Below, piece by piece: positions 1 through 11,733 of a stretch of DNA of 64,000 nt. Position 1 is the first letter of the stretch; every line of letters starts with the position of its first letter. The position numbers and the translations under genes are program-made. The DNA comes from Charina bottae. Taxonomy: Eukaryota; Chordata; Lepidosauria; Squamata; Charinaidae. The notes beneath the pieces were generated by a model that saw only the letters and a list, made by a program, of their open reading frames with translations, searched no databases and was not told the DNA's origin. The stretch is from positions 62,015,914-62,079,913 of the forward strand of contig JALMGJ010000002.1 of the NCBI GenBank assembly GCA_023362775.1, read 5' to 3'.

Positions 1-581
1 AGGTGCTGCAGATCATCATAGAACTGATCTACTTCTGCTTCTTCAGCATCTGTGGTTGGGGCGTATATTTAGATCACTGTGATGTTAAATGGCTTACCCT
101 GAATTCGAATTGAGATCATTCTATCGTTTTTTGGATTGTATCCAAGCACTGCTTTAGCCACTTTATTATTAATTATGAAGGCTACTCCATTTCTTCTGTG
201 GTCCTCTTGTCCACAGTAGTAGATCTGGTGGTCATCTGATGTGAAGTGGCCCATTCCAGTCCATTTCAGTTCACTGACACCCAAAATGTCTATATTTAAT
301 CTTGACATCTCACCAATAACCACATCCAATTTGCCCTGGCTCATAGATCTTACATTCCAGGTTCCTATGGTGTGTTGATCTTTAGAACATCGGATTCGTC
401 GTTCACCACCAGCACCGTCGGCCGCCAGCCGTCCTTTCGGCTTTGAGCAAGCTGCGTCATCACATCTGGAGCTAGTTGAACGTATCTTCTGTTCCTCCCC
501 AGTAGCATTTTGACCATCTTCCGACCTGAGAGTCCCATCTTCCGATGGTATACCGACATATCTCTGGTTGTACTGATCCAT
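1..581 (-). pseudogene. RTE-BovB endonuclease (APE type), broken
   Basis: The frame opens at 581 and gives 170 residues. After a charged, low-complexity leader it shows the APE endonuclease start IGTWNVRSMSQGKLDVV (about residues 72-88), the NIDILGVSELKWTGMG block and the NGVAFIINNKVAKAVLG block, all typical of BovB. In the living family this enzyme nicks target DNA for target-primed reverse transcription. A TAA stop at about 69-71 replaces the usual Gln of VIQVYAP (CAA to TAA, a deamination-type change). The frame then continues in phase to the window edge with YAPTTDAEEAEVDQFYDDLQ. The copy is therefore non-functional here. Confidence 0.85.
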
Positions 582-745
582 TTAGTTTTCACGGCAAGAA
601 TACTGGGGTGGGTTGCCATTACCTTCCCCAGGGATCGTATTTAGTCTGCCACAACCTTCCCGTCTTGGGTGTCCCTTCACAGTTTAGCTCATGGTTTCAT
701 TGAGGTGCTCAAGCTCTAGCACCACGACAAGGTGGAGGGACTGGA
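1..745 (-). mobile_element. RTE-BovB LINE, 5' end, runs off left edge
   Basis: The minus strand carries the 5' UTR (about 745 down to 585) and the start of the endonuclease frame of an RTE-BovB LINE. The copy continues beyond position 1, so its RT is outside the window. The UTR contains the CCTTGTCGTGG and GACACCCAAGACGG blocks also seen at the BovB 5' end near 63.0 kb. The right boundary is placed where L1 sequence begins at about 746 and is accurate to roughly 10 bases. Family assignment rests on the endonuclease motifs described in the next entry. Confidence 0.85.
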
Positions 746-3045
746 TTTAAGAAAGGACTTTTAAACATCAATATACTATGGACTATAAATACTTTACATG
801 GAATATCAATGGCGGTAACTCCCCCCAAAAAAGAAAAAAAATATTTCATTTTTTGAAAAAACTGATATTGGATATAATTTGTTTACAAGAGACTCATATT
901 TGCAAAAAAAGACACCAAGTATTTGATACAAAAACAATTAGGAGAAGAATTTATTTCAGCTGGATTAAAAAAAACTAAAGGGGTAGTTTTATATATACAA
1001 CAAAAATTGAATCCAAAATTGATATTGACTGATGATGACGGAAGATACATTGCAGTGGAAGTTAATATACAAGGGACTAAAACATTGATGGTTGGAGTTT
1101 ATGCTCCAAACTTTGATAAAGGACTATTTTATAAAAATTTGATGGATAAACTTTTGGATTTATCATATGAGAATTGGTGTTTTATGGGTGACTGGAATGT
1201 GGTGATTCTCCCAATGGAAGATAGAGACTCACAAAAAAATGTGAAACCTACACAGAGAAAACTACCCCAAACATTTTTTGATTTGAAAGACATGTTGGAC
1301 TTACAAGATATTTGGAGACTTATAAATGGGAACTCTAAAGAATATACATATTATTCAGAGAGGTATAAATCATTTTCCAGAATAGATATGTTCTTGATTT
1401 CTAAAAGTTTAATGATGGATGTTAATAAGGTTGAAATATTACCTAAAACTTTCTCAGATCATAATCCTGTATTGCTAACTATCAAAGGGAAAAGGAATGC
1501 ATTTCGATGGAGATTAAATGAGTCAATTTTTCGGAAAGAGGATATTGTAGATGTATGTAGGAAAAAGTTAAGAGAATATTTTTTACTGAATTTAAATAAG
1601 GGTACTAGTACTCAAATTGTCTGGGATGCTAGCAAAGCTTATATGAGGGGTTATTTTATCCAATATAATGCCCAAATGAAGAGAAAGAAACGAGAAAAAA
1701 TTCAACTGATTTTAGATGAAATTAAAAGTAAAGAGATATGTTTGAGGGATAAACCAATGGATGATACATTGATGACTCAAATTAAATTCCTACAAAAGCA
1801 AATATCGATGATTTTGATACAGGAAATAGAGACTCAAATGAAATTCACGAAACAAAAATATTTTGAATTTGCAAACAAACCAGGAAGATGGTTAGCTTAC
1901 AAACTGAGAAAAGAAAGACAAAAAAATGTAATATCTAATATACAACACGAAGGGAAAATCTTAGTGAATAATGTAGATATACAAGAAGCTTTTCATTCTT
2001 ATTATTCAGCATTATATAAAAAACAAGATGTTCAACTAGCAGATATCGATGAATATATGAGTAAGCAAAAACTAACTGTTCTAGATGATCAACAAAGAAT
2101 AATGCTTAATAATCCTATAACAATAGAGGAAATGACAATGGCCTTTAAGGAAATTAATAGTGGAAAAACACCTGGACCTGATGGCCTATCGGCAGCCTAC
2201 TATAAATGTTTTGAAGATGAACTATGTATACCTCTACAGAAAACTATGAATTCGATTTTGGAAACAGGAATCATGCCGGAAACTTGGAAAGAGGCCCATA
2301 TTACATTGATCCCGAAAGAACAGGAAGACTTGACTTCAACAAAGAATTATAGACCAATATCATTATTGAATAATGACGATGAGATATTTACAACAGTGTT
2401 GGCAGAAAGAATGAAAAATATTCTTAGAAATTTTATTCATCAAGATCAAGCAGGATTTTTACCTAAAAGACAAATCAGAGACAATGTTAGAAATGTCCTG
2501 GATATTTCGGAGTACTTGGAACAACATAATGAAAAACAAGCCGCATTGATATTCATAGATGCTGAAAAAGCTTTTGATAATTTAAATTGGTCTTTTATGT
2601 TTAAAGTATTGGAGACTATGAATTTTGGAGGAAATTTCATTAAGTGGATTAAATCAATATATACTCCACAATTTGCAAAAATAATTGTTAATGGAGAATT
2701 TAGTAAACCATGCGAAATACAGAAAGGTACAAGAAAAGGTTGTCCTTTATCTCCACTTTTGTTTATATTGGTCTTAGAAGTCTTGCTTAGAGATATTAGA
2801 CAAGAAGATGGTATTCATGGTATTAGAGTTAAAAAGGAAGTTTATAAAAAATTCTTTTTATGTATTCTTATGACCATAGATAGATCAGAAGTCGACTACT
2901 TTCTATACCTTTTTCTTTTTTTCTATTTCTTTTCTTTGCTTTTCTACACTTTTTTCTCTCTTTCTTTAATTTGTATTTCTATTTTCATTTCATTTCTAAC
3001 TTTTAACTATGTATATTGTAAAATTTGAATAAAAAGTATATAAAA
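746..3045 (+). mobile_element. L1 LINE, ORF2 with internal deletion
   Basis: This L1 segment begins just before the ORF2 start codon (778) and ends after an AATAAA-type signal near 3028-3033. A large internal deletion joins the RT region at about 2852 directly to a pyrimidine-rich 3' UTR (2880-3020), so the FADD catalytic box, the rest of RT and the C-terminal domain are missing. No 5' UTR or ORF1 precedes it on this strand. I could not find a target-site duplication. Confidence 0.85.
778..2855 (+). pseudogene. L1 ORF2 endonuclease/reverse transcriptase, frameshifted and truncated
   Basis: The ATG at 778 opens the L1 endonuclease (FTWNINGG, then DIICLQETHI). One frameshift near 920-930 moves the reading into a second frame that stays open to 3028. 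There the endonuclease continues (GVYAPN at about 1098, GDWNVV at about 1190, SDHNPV at about 1459). RT blocks follow: GKTPGPDGL (about 2162), NYRPISLL (about 2346), GFLPKRQIRDN (2453-2485), FIDAEKAFD (2551-2577) and GCPLSPLLF (about 2740-2766). The next expected box, FADD, is absent because of the deletion at about 2852. Residues read after that point are 3' UTR. Known L1 ORF2p is about 1200 or more residues, so roughly 40% is lost. Product would lack polymerase activity. Confidence 0.88.
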
Positions 3046-3613
3046 ACAAGAGTTTAAAATAAGAAATCAAAAGCAATGTGTAAGAAAACACTCCATCCTT
3101 CAAACTCAGCACCAAAAATAGCAACAGAAAGGCAATCTTACAGTTTCAGCCCTCAATACAATCCAGATGGGAAAACAAGCCAGAACTTTTTTTATAGTTA
3201 AAAATCTCCAAAAATAACTATATTCACCAAGAGATTCTGCTTTTTCTTACTATAAAAAGCTTCTCTTAGGGTACAAAACTTAAAAAAAAACAAATTGGGT
3301 GCTTAAGAAATGGGAAGGTAGGACTTACTTCCCCTTTAAGGGGTTGCAAGCGTGGCTCAGAAAGAGATGGAATCCCAGCCTCCCGGTGAAGTCTTACTGC
3401 TCGGTCACAGATGCTGTCCCTGATCTCCTGGCTGCAACTCACCATCTGGAGGACAAATGGGTTGATTCTCAGCATTTTCCTTAATCCATAAAAACACTTG
3501 GGGCTACAGGAAAACCTGCCTGTGCCCAGAAAAAACTGCCACGCTGCCAACTCTGCCCACAGAGCTCACAGGCAAGGTTGTTCAGTCCTCCATTTCCCAC
3601 TGGAAGCCAGGAC
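3046..3613 (-). mobile_element. L1 5' UTR fragment, antisense to the preceding L1
   Basis: This stretch aligns by eye with 31240-31795, the 5' UTR of the L1-type insertion near 31 kb. Shared blocks include AAGCTTCTCTTAGGGTA (about 3257) against AAGCCTCTCTTAGGGTA (about 31450), and TTCCCACTGGAAGCCAGGAC (3594-3613) against TCCCCACTGGAAGTCAGGAC (31781-31800). The 5' terminus is therefore near 3613 and the sequence is transcribed leftward. It contains no ORF1. It abuts the end of the plus-strand L1 in a convergent arrangement that ordinary twin priming does not predict. Confidence 0.7.
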
Positions 3614-4492
3614 ATTTGAATTTCTTGACTTTCATTGTACAAATTGTGCAAAGTGTCCCTGGTTTCCCACACTTCAGTCCTATACAAGGATTAGGTTACA
3701 TGAAGTTAAAAGTATTTTATTCCATTTCTGCCCTATCGTGCTAAGCAAAAATGCTCATTATCAGAAACTTTAGACCACTATTTCATAAATCCAAGAAACC
3801 AACAAAGAAAGAAATTCTAATGTCACAAAAGTCTAAGGGAGATTTCTCAGAAGATATAGTAAAGAAGACATTTGTTGGGAGGAGGAATTATGCAGTGCTA
3901 GGATTTATACAATACACAAATTGTGCATGATGAATGGGATCAGGAAAATGTCCTTCAACAGCAGCAGAACTGAATCTTTGAGTCTTCAGTGACAAGAAGA
4001 TGAGCTCTGCAAGCAAGAAGGCAGAACCAAGGAGGCAGAAATCAACAATATTATTGTGATATCAGCTCAGTGAATGGAGGTGTGCGGATCTGGGACTGAA
4101 AGCCTAGCATGCAGTCATAGTAGTCATAGGAGGTTATGCCAATGTGTAACTCTATCACTCTAACCAGTTTAGAACCTTCACCAGCGTAGCCAAATGCCTG
4201 AACTGACTTAATTGTCCACAGTTTTCCTCCGTTGTGTATACAAAACACTGAATACATGAAAAAAATATGAATAATAATGCTGAGAATACTTTTGTGAACG
4301 ATTTCTGGCTTATCTGATTGTAAAAAAAAGCTAACATTTCCCTTTTCTTTGTTTTATTCTGGCTGCCAAAAGACTTGAACAACAAGAATAATAACTTGGA
4401 GAGAAGCCTTGTTTTGTTTCATTCTTTTAAAAAGTGGTTTCCTGGAGTCAGGCATGCAGGGCATCCCTGAACAACAATTCTACATATTAGAA

Positions 4493-4538
<46 letters not shown>

Positions 4539-5801
4539 TGGTGAGTTTAATTTGTAATATGAGGAACCATTTAGAGATTTAAATATGATATTGTTCAATT
4601 AATTTACCTAAACATACCTGCATATTATTCCTGATCTTGTGAAGCAAAAAGTATATGTATTATTATGGAGGGAGGGAACCTAAGAGTTGTCAAGGGGATA
4701 CTAACTTTGGGAATGAGTTTTTGAGTATAGCAGCCAAAGTCTTACACATTTCCAGAAGGTATCTGACATTTAGATGAAACATTGGAGGAGAAAAGGATAT
4801 GAATTTTTATGTAAATTCAGGCTATCTGAAAGATTGTATTGTATTATCTCTTGCACTTGCTTCGGGGATGTCAAGAGAGATGCTTCAAAGCATAAGGAGC
4901 AAAAGAATGGGCTTGACAACTTGAAATATTGGAGAGAATTACTAATCATGTGGCTACATTTAATTGACTCCAAAATGAGCAAAGGAGGAGAGGGGTTTTT
5001 GCATAGGTGCACCTTAAAAATATCGGGGCTGAAGAAAATAATGATGCTGTGCAATCTTAGCTGACTTCTGAATGGCATGCGGAATTCTTGCAGAATAATA
5101 GCAGGTTATTAGTGAGCATCACCTTACCAGATATATTCCATAGAGAACAAAGGCAGTTCTGAACTAGAAACCATCGCGGTGCAAACAAGCCCATTTTTGA
5201 TGCCACTCAAGTAGAGAGTGAGAGAGCAGCCAAGCTTCATAACTGTTAGGTTGCTGAAGGCAACTAAATAAATTTAGAGATGAGAAATGATGCAAATCAA
5301 TTGGTGCAGCCAGTGCATATCAGGTTAAAAGTGCTCTGGGCCCCATAATTATCTTCTTTGTCTTCCATATGCCAAAAGAGTAAAAGTGATATTTATATTG
5401 TTTCAGTGAATAAATCATTCCCTCAAAGCAAACGGTGCTGGTCCATGCATAATATTCTTACAGAAACCAGGTATGTTGCATAGATGTTCTGCTTCTGAAT
5501 GAGCAAACGGGGACACTTAACAGGAGTTTCCCAGGGGAATTTAAAAGGGAGTTTTTCTTTTAAGTCAGGATTTTGCGCTTGGCTAACCCAACTGCTGGAG
5601 CAGGGAACAGAAGGAAATACAAGCCATTCTACTGGAAGCACTGTAAGAGGCCAAAGTCAAGATGGACAGGGGTCTGCACTGCAGTTCTTTGGGCATGGTT
5701 ATCTGCCTACAGTAACTTTTTATTTTGTTCAGCTCAGTATAGAGAAAAGAAAACAAAAATTGACCCAAAAATATGTCCTATTGGGCATGTATATACAAAT
5801 G
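3614..5801. other. Unassigned DNA, no gene recognised
   Basis: I see only short frames without recognisable motifs on either strand, and one (TAA)n microsatellite listed separately. No splice-bounded exon or known repeat was recognised. Confidence 0.5.
4491..4537. repeat. (TAA)n microsatellite
   Basis: About 15 uninterrupted TAA units are visible, followed by TGTGG. Confidence 0.97.
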
Positions 5802-5809
5802 TACTAGAC

Positions 5810-5884
5810 CAGTGTTTCTCAACCTTGGTATCTTGAAGATGTGTGGATTTCAACTCCCGGAGTTCCCCAGCCAGCTATGTCTGC
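5810..5884 (+). mobile_element. hAT-type MITE fragment
   Basis: The stretch starts CAGTGTTTCTCAACCTTGG and matches the left half of the complete fold-back MITE at 38008-38135, through CAACTCCC..GAGTTCCCCAGCCAGC. Flanks TACTAGAC (5802-5809) and CACTAGAC (5884-5891) form a 7 of 8 match, fitting the 8-bp duplication of hAT elements. The right terminal repeat is missing, so this is an internally deleted or truncated copy. Confidence 0.65.
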
Positions 5885-5891
5885 ACTAGAC

Positions 5892-6257
5892 AGAAAGGAA
5901 AAAGAGACAAAGAAGAAATGATGTACGTAATTGTAAAAATATCAAAATAAATAAATAAAACTATAAAAATAAGCAGTAGGTTTAAAATCTTCCAAAGTAT
6001 TTTCCAGTAATGCAAGTAATTTAGTGGGTCCCGATGCTGCTAACATATCAAGTCCAAATTGTGAAGTCCAAAGGTGTTTTAAGGTAACATACTACCATTT
6101 GGTGGTTTGCAGTAACCCAAATTCTTCTTGCAATACATCAAATGCTTTGAATTAAAAATCAGTTGTTCAAGAGTATTAATATCATTTTTTGCCCAGATGC
6201 GCTAAAACAAGGATATATTTGCAGTGTTCAAATTAGGATTATCCTAATTTGGGATAA
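5892..6257. other. Unassigned AT-rich DNA
   Basis: No gene or known repeat recognised. Next to the CR1 insertion there is a near-perfect palindrome, AAATTAGGATTATCCTAATTT (about 6232-6252). Confidence 0.5.
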
Positions 6258-6705
6258 TCGGAAGCTTCAGCTGGTCCAGAATGCGGCTGCACGGGTAGTT
6301 CTGGGTGCTATGAGATCGGCACATGTAACACCGCTACTCCGTGAGCTGCATTGGGTACCAGTTTGCTTCCGGGTCCAATTCAAGGTGTTGGTTATCACCT
6401 TTAAAGCTCTACATGGCATGGGACCAGGGTATCTGAGGGACCGTCTTGTCCCGACCACATCCACCTGCCCCACCCGATCATGCAGGGAGGGCATGCTTCG
6501 GATCCCTTCATTAAAAGAATTCCATCTAGCGGGGTCCAGGAGGCATGCCTTCTCTGCAATAGCACCCACCCTGTGGGATAACTTGCCCCCTGAGGTGAGA
6601 CTGGCACCTTCGCTCCTAGCCTTTAGGAAGTCCTTGAAGACCTGGCTCTGCCGCCTTGCCTGGAGTGAAGGAAAGGATAGTTCCTCCTGGGGGTGGTTGG
6701 TTTAG
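6258..6705 (+). pseudogene. CR1 ORF2 C-terminal end
   Basis: The in-frame stretch begins KLQLVQNAAARVVLGA and runs through HWVPVCFRVQFKVLVITFKA, LHGMGPGYLRDRLVP and TLWDNLPPEVR to a stop at 6703-6705. These blocks form the thumb and C-terminal region of CR1/L2-type RT proteins. No polymerase motif is present because the copy is 5' truncated. About 150 residues of a normal protein of about 900-1000 remain. A second copy of the same region lies at 36903-37634. Confidence 0.82.
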
Positions 6706-6885
6706 TGGTTTCCTCCTTTTAAGAACAGACCATCTTTTGGATTTTTATTATTTTTATTTTTATAGTAGTTTTAAATGTCTAGGTTTTATCTTTTATATTC
6801 TGGTTGTAAACCGCCCAGAGTCTGCCACGATAGAGATGGGCGGGGATAAATCCAAATAATAAATAAATAAATAAATTATCCCAAA
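6258..6885 (+). mobile_element. CR1/L3-type LINE 3' end with AAAT tail
   Basis: A 5'-truncated CR1-family copy contains the C-terminal end of the RT frame (to about 6705), a short 3' UTR with the hairpin-forming AACCGCCCAGAGT..GATGGGCGGGGATAAAT block (6809-6850), and a terminal (AAAT)n tail (6858-6880). The tail type is characteristic of squamate CR1 copies. The flanks carry TTTGGGATAAT (about 6248) and, inverted, ATTATCCCAAA (about 6876), so no direct target duplication is evident. Confidence 0.82.
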
Positions 6886-7164
6886 CTATCCGTTGAATAA
6901 ATTGATAATTTACTATTTACCAAACTATTGTATGCTAGCCATCAAGACTGTTAATTATCACTAAAACCCAAAATATAATTTGTGTATTATAACATAGGCT
7001 TAAATTCAGCCACCTTCATACACCAAGTATTCTTTGCCTAAGAAAACAGGACAATGTTACAGTGCCACATTAAATATAAGAGCAAATAAAGGACATTTAT
7101 ATTGAGTTCCATGAAACATCCTAACAGGAAGAAATAATTCCACTAATAATGACTCTAGTTGATG
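6886..7164. other. Unassigned DNA
   Basis: AT-rich sequence without recognised features. Confidence 0.5.
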
Positions 7165-7307
7165 CAGGTTAAATTTTTTGAAACAAGTTTTGGGAAAATG
7201 GATTCTCTTCTGCTTTCAGTAGATGAATTACATGGTATACTAATCCAGTTGATGAAAGCAGAAGAGAATCCATTTTTCACTAAAATGTATTCCAGAAATT
7301 TAACCTG
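7165..7307. repeat. Imperfect inverted repeat (fold-back)
   Basis: The left arm (7165-7221, CAGGTTAAATTT ... AAAATGGATTCTCTTCTGCT) is complementary to the right arm (7253-7307). The inner 24 bases of each arm match perfectly and the outermost CAGGTTAAATTT/AAATTTAACCTG also match, around a spacer of about 32 bases. No terminal target duplication was found. It could be a small fold-back MITE or a local inverted duplication. Confidence 0.8.
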
Positions 7308-7344
7308 TACCATATAAAAAGTTATTTTTTACATCCAAAGAAAC

Positions 7345-7440
7345 TATTTATTTATTTATTTTTCCAATTTCTATCACCGCCCATCTCCCCCAAAAAGGGG
7401 GACTCTGGGCGGTTTACAATAAAATTAACATTAAAACTAT
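7345..7440 (-). mobile_element. CR1/L3 3' end, short
   Basis: The minus strand ends in an AAAT tail (plus strand TATTTATTTATTTATTTT at 7347-7364). It carries the CCGCCCAGAGTC..GGGGGAGATGGGCGG hairpin block seen in the other CR1 tails. No coding sequence is retained. Confidence 0.8.
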
Positions 7441-8373
7441 CACAGCTAAATGAAATTAACCTGATTGTATTTCTAAAATATCCAGTGATAATATGAACTA
7501 TCTGAAGCAAGATGTAATAAGCTGGATAAACTATAGAAGGTAATATGTCTTGCAATCTCAATGCCAGAGTTACTGTCAAATTTTTAACATCCACATTTAG
7601 TAAGGAAATTGGTGTAAAACAAGCACATGCCACCATCTTTTCACCTTCAGTATTATATAAGCCTTATAAAAAGAAGATGGGAAAAATTACAAAAGGATCT
7701 TGGTTAGCTTCCAGAAGTTCAGGAGCAAGAAACTCCTATACCATTCTGCAAGAACCATTTGTTTTCCCAGTTGTCATGAATTTAATAATATCTGTTATTT
7801 CCTTTGATGAAAATGGTATACCCAAATAAGCAATATGATATTGCAAAATCTTTGGAAGACTAGTTTTATTTCAAAATCATTAATTTGTTCATCGGAAACC
7901 ATTGAATCAGCACTATAAAGTCAAGTATAAAAATGAAAAAAAATTAATCCAATCAGAATTATTATATACTTTTCTCTGGCAATCCTTATATGTAGAAATA
8001 ATATTATGTTGTTGCTGTTTTTCAATCTAGAAGCCAATTATTTCCCCAGATTTTCACCTCTTTCCAGTAGTCTTATTTTAAATGATTTAATGAATATGCA
8101 ACATCAAATGCACATTAAATTCCAACTTGGCAGTGATAGTAGTGTAGCACCAATCTGGGATGTCTCATTTAAATATTCAAAAGTTCATTCACTTCCTTTT
8201 TCCAAATTAATACAATAAAATTATTTTTTCTTCTTTTTCCATGAAGAATATGAAATCATCTGACCATGAACATATATCTTAAAAACATATCACATTGTTA
8301 TTAAATTTTCAGATTATCTATTAATATCAAAATACATCTCAAAATCCTGTTTCATCTGTCTTACAAAATGTGT
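7441..8373. other. Unassigned AT-rich DNA
   Basis: No gene or known repeat recognised. It ends at the target duplication of the Gypsy element. Confidence 0.5.
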
Positions 8374-8378
8374 ATATT
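8374..8378. repeat. Target-site duplication of the Gypsy element, left copy
   Basis: ATATT lies immediately outside the left LTR and is repeated at 16903-16907 outside the right LTR. Five bases is usual for Ty3/Gypsy integrases. Confidence 0.85.
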
Positions 8379-8453
8379 TGTCGTGTGTAGGTGCAGAAAT
8401 AACACGCCGAGGCTTGGAATCTAGTCTCTAGTGTTTATTGCTTCCTACATACA
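8379..8453 (-). repeat. Gypsy 3' LTR, distal part
   Basis: This is the outer 75 bp of the 3' LTR, matching 16661-16735. It is cut at the insertion point of the RTE-like LINE, and CTTCCTACATACA (8441-8453) is repeated at 11721-11733. Confidence 0.92.
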
Positions 8454-11400
8454 TCATTGGCGATCACTTGTAGCCGAGTAAGATTGTCTTCCAAAGGTAA
8501 AATTTTAACGGTGGATCCGTAAGTGGCTATAAAGGCCAATTCTGGATCCGCACAACCTCCCACAATGGGGGCATAGGTTTCCGGGTGGGAGACGGTCATG
8601 ATGAGGGTTTGCCTGATGTGCCTTCTTTTTAGCTCTTTTCTCCTTTTCGCCCTGTACTCGTGCTTCTTCAAAGTCCATAGCGCCATTAATAAAGGATGAC
8701 CTCCAATTGAAACGCTCATGAGTTAGGGCTTCCCAGTTCTCAATGCTGATATTACATTTTTTAAAATTAGCTTTGAGAGTATCTTTGAATCTCTTTTGCT
8801 GTCCACCAATATTCCGTTTTCCATTGTTAAGTTGGGAGTAAAGTAGCTGCTTTGGAAGACAATGGTCAGGCATTCGAACAACATGACCGGTCCAGCGAAG
8901 TTGATGTTGGGTGATCATTGTTTCAATGCTGGTGGTTTTCGCTTCTTCTAATACACTAACATTAGTCCGCCTATCTTCCCAAGTAATTTGCAGAATTTTT
9001 GGGAGGCAGCGTTGATGGAATCTTTCAAGAAGTTGGAGGTGGCGTTTGTAGAGGGTCCATGTTTCACAGGCGTACAGAAGGGTTGGTAGTACAATGGCTT
9101 TGTAAACAAGCATTTTGGTCTCCCTGCGAATGTCCCGATCCTCAAACACTCTACACTTCATTCGGGAGAAAGCTACACTCGCAGAGCTCAGGCAATGCTG
9201 AATTTCAGCGTCGATGTCGGCTTTTGTAGATAGATGGCTGCCGAGATAAGAAAAGTGATCAACATTTTCTAGTGACACACCTTTAAGCTGGATTGATGGC
9301 GCTGCAGAGGGATTGGTTCGAACTTGCTGGTAAAGCACTTTGGTTTTTTTAATGTTAATCGAGAGGCCGAGTTTTTCATATGCTTCTGCAAAGATGTTTA
9401 GGATAGTTTGAAGATCTTCCTCGGAGTGTGCACAGACTACGTTATCATCAGCATATTGAAGTTCTATAACAGAAGTTGCAATTACCTTATTTTTTGCTTT
9501 CAGACTACTAAGATTAAAAAGCTTTCCATCTGTTTGATATATAATTTCTACACCAGTAGGAAGTTTCTCTTCAACAAGGTGCATAATCATAGCGATGAAG
9601 ATAGCGAATAAGGTTGGAGCAATAACACATCCCTGTTTAACGCCGGATTCCACTTTAAATGGATCACTTTGAGAGCCATTGTTATTCAGGATTGTTGCCA
9701 TCATGTCGTCATGGAGTAACCGCAAGATGTTCACAAATTTATCAGGGCATCCGATTTTCAGAAGGATGGTCCAGAGAGCAGTATGATTTACAGTATCAAA
9801 AGCTTTAGTCAGATCAATAAACGCCATGTAGAGAGGGCGGTTTTGCTCCTTGCATTTTTCTTGAAGCTGTCGTGCAGTGAAGATCATATCTACTGTTCCC
9901 CTGGAAGGGCGGAAACCATTTTGCGTGTCAGGGAGGATGTCTTCTGATACAGATAGGAGACGGTTTGCAATGATCTTTGCCAGGATTTTGCCTGCTGTGG
10001 CTAGAAGGGAGATGCCTCGATAGTTTCCACAGTCTGTTCTATCACCCTTTTAAAAGAGAGTGATAATTATGGCATCCCTAAAGTCTGCTGGAATCTCCTC
10101 CCTCATCCATATTTTTTCGATGAGCTAATGAAGTTGTTGTGTAAGTTCAGGCCCGCCTTCTTTAAAGACTTCAGCAGGAATCCCATCAGGTCCACTAGCT
10201 TTGTTATTTTTCATTTGTTTAGTGGCTTTGCTGACTTCCTCCAAACTAGGGGGTACTGCAAGCTCATCTCTTATTTGTCTTTGCGGGATTTGCAAGAAGA
10301 CTTCATCAGCCACAGTAGAGTGATGATTAAGGAGATTGTAGTAATGCTCTTTCCAGCGCAGTGCAATAGACTCTTTGTCCTTTAGAAGTTTAGCACCATC
10401 TACTGAGCGTAAGGGATTTGTACCATGGTTTGTTGGTCCATAGATGGCCTTTATGGCATTAAAAAAGCCCCGTGCATCATGAGCATCTGCAAAATGTTGG
10501 GTTTCTTGTGCTTTTTTTATCCACCATATGTTCTTAAGTTCTCTAGTTGTTCTTTGGACTTCTGCCTTTGCACTGGCGTAGATTTTTTTCTTAACGGCAC
10601 AGTTAATATCTTTTTGCCATATCTGGAAGGCTTTCCTTTTCTTGTCAATAATATGTTAGTAATGACAAGGTTATGCTCTGCACATTTAGTCAGAAGTAAG
10701 ATTCCATTCGTGTTGCTGTTGTCAACTCCTTCTTTCCCAATGATCCCTGGCCACAAATCAAAATCACGCCCAACTCTTGCATTGAAATCGCCCAGGAGGA
10801 TAATTTTATCCTCCTTTGGTATCTCTGATAAGATGGTATCCAGCTGGGTATAAAATTTTTCCTTGATATCCTCATCTGCATCTAGTGTTGGTGCGTAAGC
10901 ACTTAGGATAGTTGCCTGTTGGTTTTTGGCGAGTTTTATTCGCAGAGTTGAGAGTCGTTCGTTAATCCCAGTGGGAACTTCTGACAAGAGCTTCACAAGG
11001 TTGTTTTTGATAGCAAAGCCTACCCCATGTATTCATCGTTCTTGTTCAGGCAGTCCTTTCCAAAAGAAGGTATAACCTCCTTTTTCTTCGTTCAACTGTC
11101 CTTCTCCTGCTCTTTGAGTTTCTTGGAGTGCTGCTATATCAATATTAAAACGTCTCAGCTCCCTTGCAATAATGGCAGTCCTACGTTCAGGTCGTTCACT
11201 ATCCATATTGTCTTGCAGTGTCCGTATATTCCATGTTCCAAAATTCATGTGTTTTTTACGACCGCTAGATGGTGACCCCACTGGTCGCGGTAATCCAGTC
11301 AGGGAGAAAATGAGGCAGACTATGTTTAGGGAACCTTTTTTAGCCCCCTCCCCATATGGGGTGAGCAGAGTGGATCCTAAATAGGGCTGCTCAGTCGTGG

Positions 11401-11720
11401 ATACAGCTGCCGAACTACTCAACTGCCTCGATCCTTGAGTCAGGGCGACTGAATCCGTATCCACCGCCCATGTGCTGGTCCATGACTAGGAGCTTCCGGA
11501 TTTCACAGTCCTGCCCCCGTTGCCATTCGTCAGTCGCCATGGGACTTTTGGTTGTTTTGGGTTTGGTGTGGTTGGAAGACGCCTGTGTATGAATCTGTTT
11601 TATGTGTGGAGATCGGTGCACAACGATCAGCACACAACCTTCACACAAAAAGGCTCTAATCCAATGGCATGGATACCATGACGATTGGTGACCTTTTGTC
11701 TGCTGCAGCCTTCATCCGCC
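8454..11720 (-). mobile_element. RTE-like LINE, 5'-truncated copy nested in the Gypsy LTR
   Basis: The minus strand matches the full-length copy at 19401-23326, from about its position 19616 to its 3' end. The 3' end CGATCGCCAATGA sits at 8454-8466 on the plus strand as TCATTGGCGATCA. The 13-bp direct repeats CTTCCTACATACA at 8441-8453 and 11721-11733 are the target duplication. About 215 bp of 5' end is lost and about 450 bp is deleted internally near 10650. It postdates the Gypsy element. Confidence 0.93.
8505..11464 (-). pseudogene. RTE-like endonuclease/RT, broken copy
   Basis: The endonuclease frame (11464-11033) keeps MNFGTWNIRTLQ and AALQET. It is broken by a TGA near 11034. Endonuclease continues at 10996-10660 (LGDFNARVG). 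A deletion then joins VITN directly to the IDKKRK region near 10655, removing the end of the endonuclease. The RT is interrupted near 10050-10125 by stops (in LFKKG and LIEKIW). The segment 9887-8505 is open for 460 residues and includes AFIDLTKAFDTV, QGCVIAPTLF, YADD (about 9443-9454) and the C-terminal CPHCGRLC finger. No functional product is expected. Confidence 0.9.
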
Positions 11721-11733
11721 TTCCTACATACAG

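Noticed and set aside
746..3613. Classic twin-primed L1 inversion
   Set aside because: The inverted 5' part lies downstream of the sense 3' end, opposite to the twin-priming layout.
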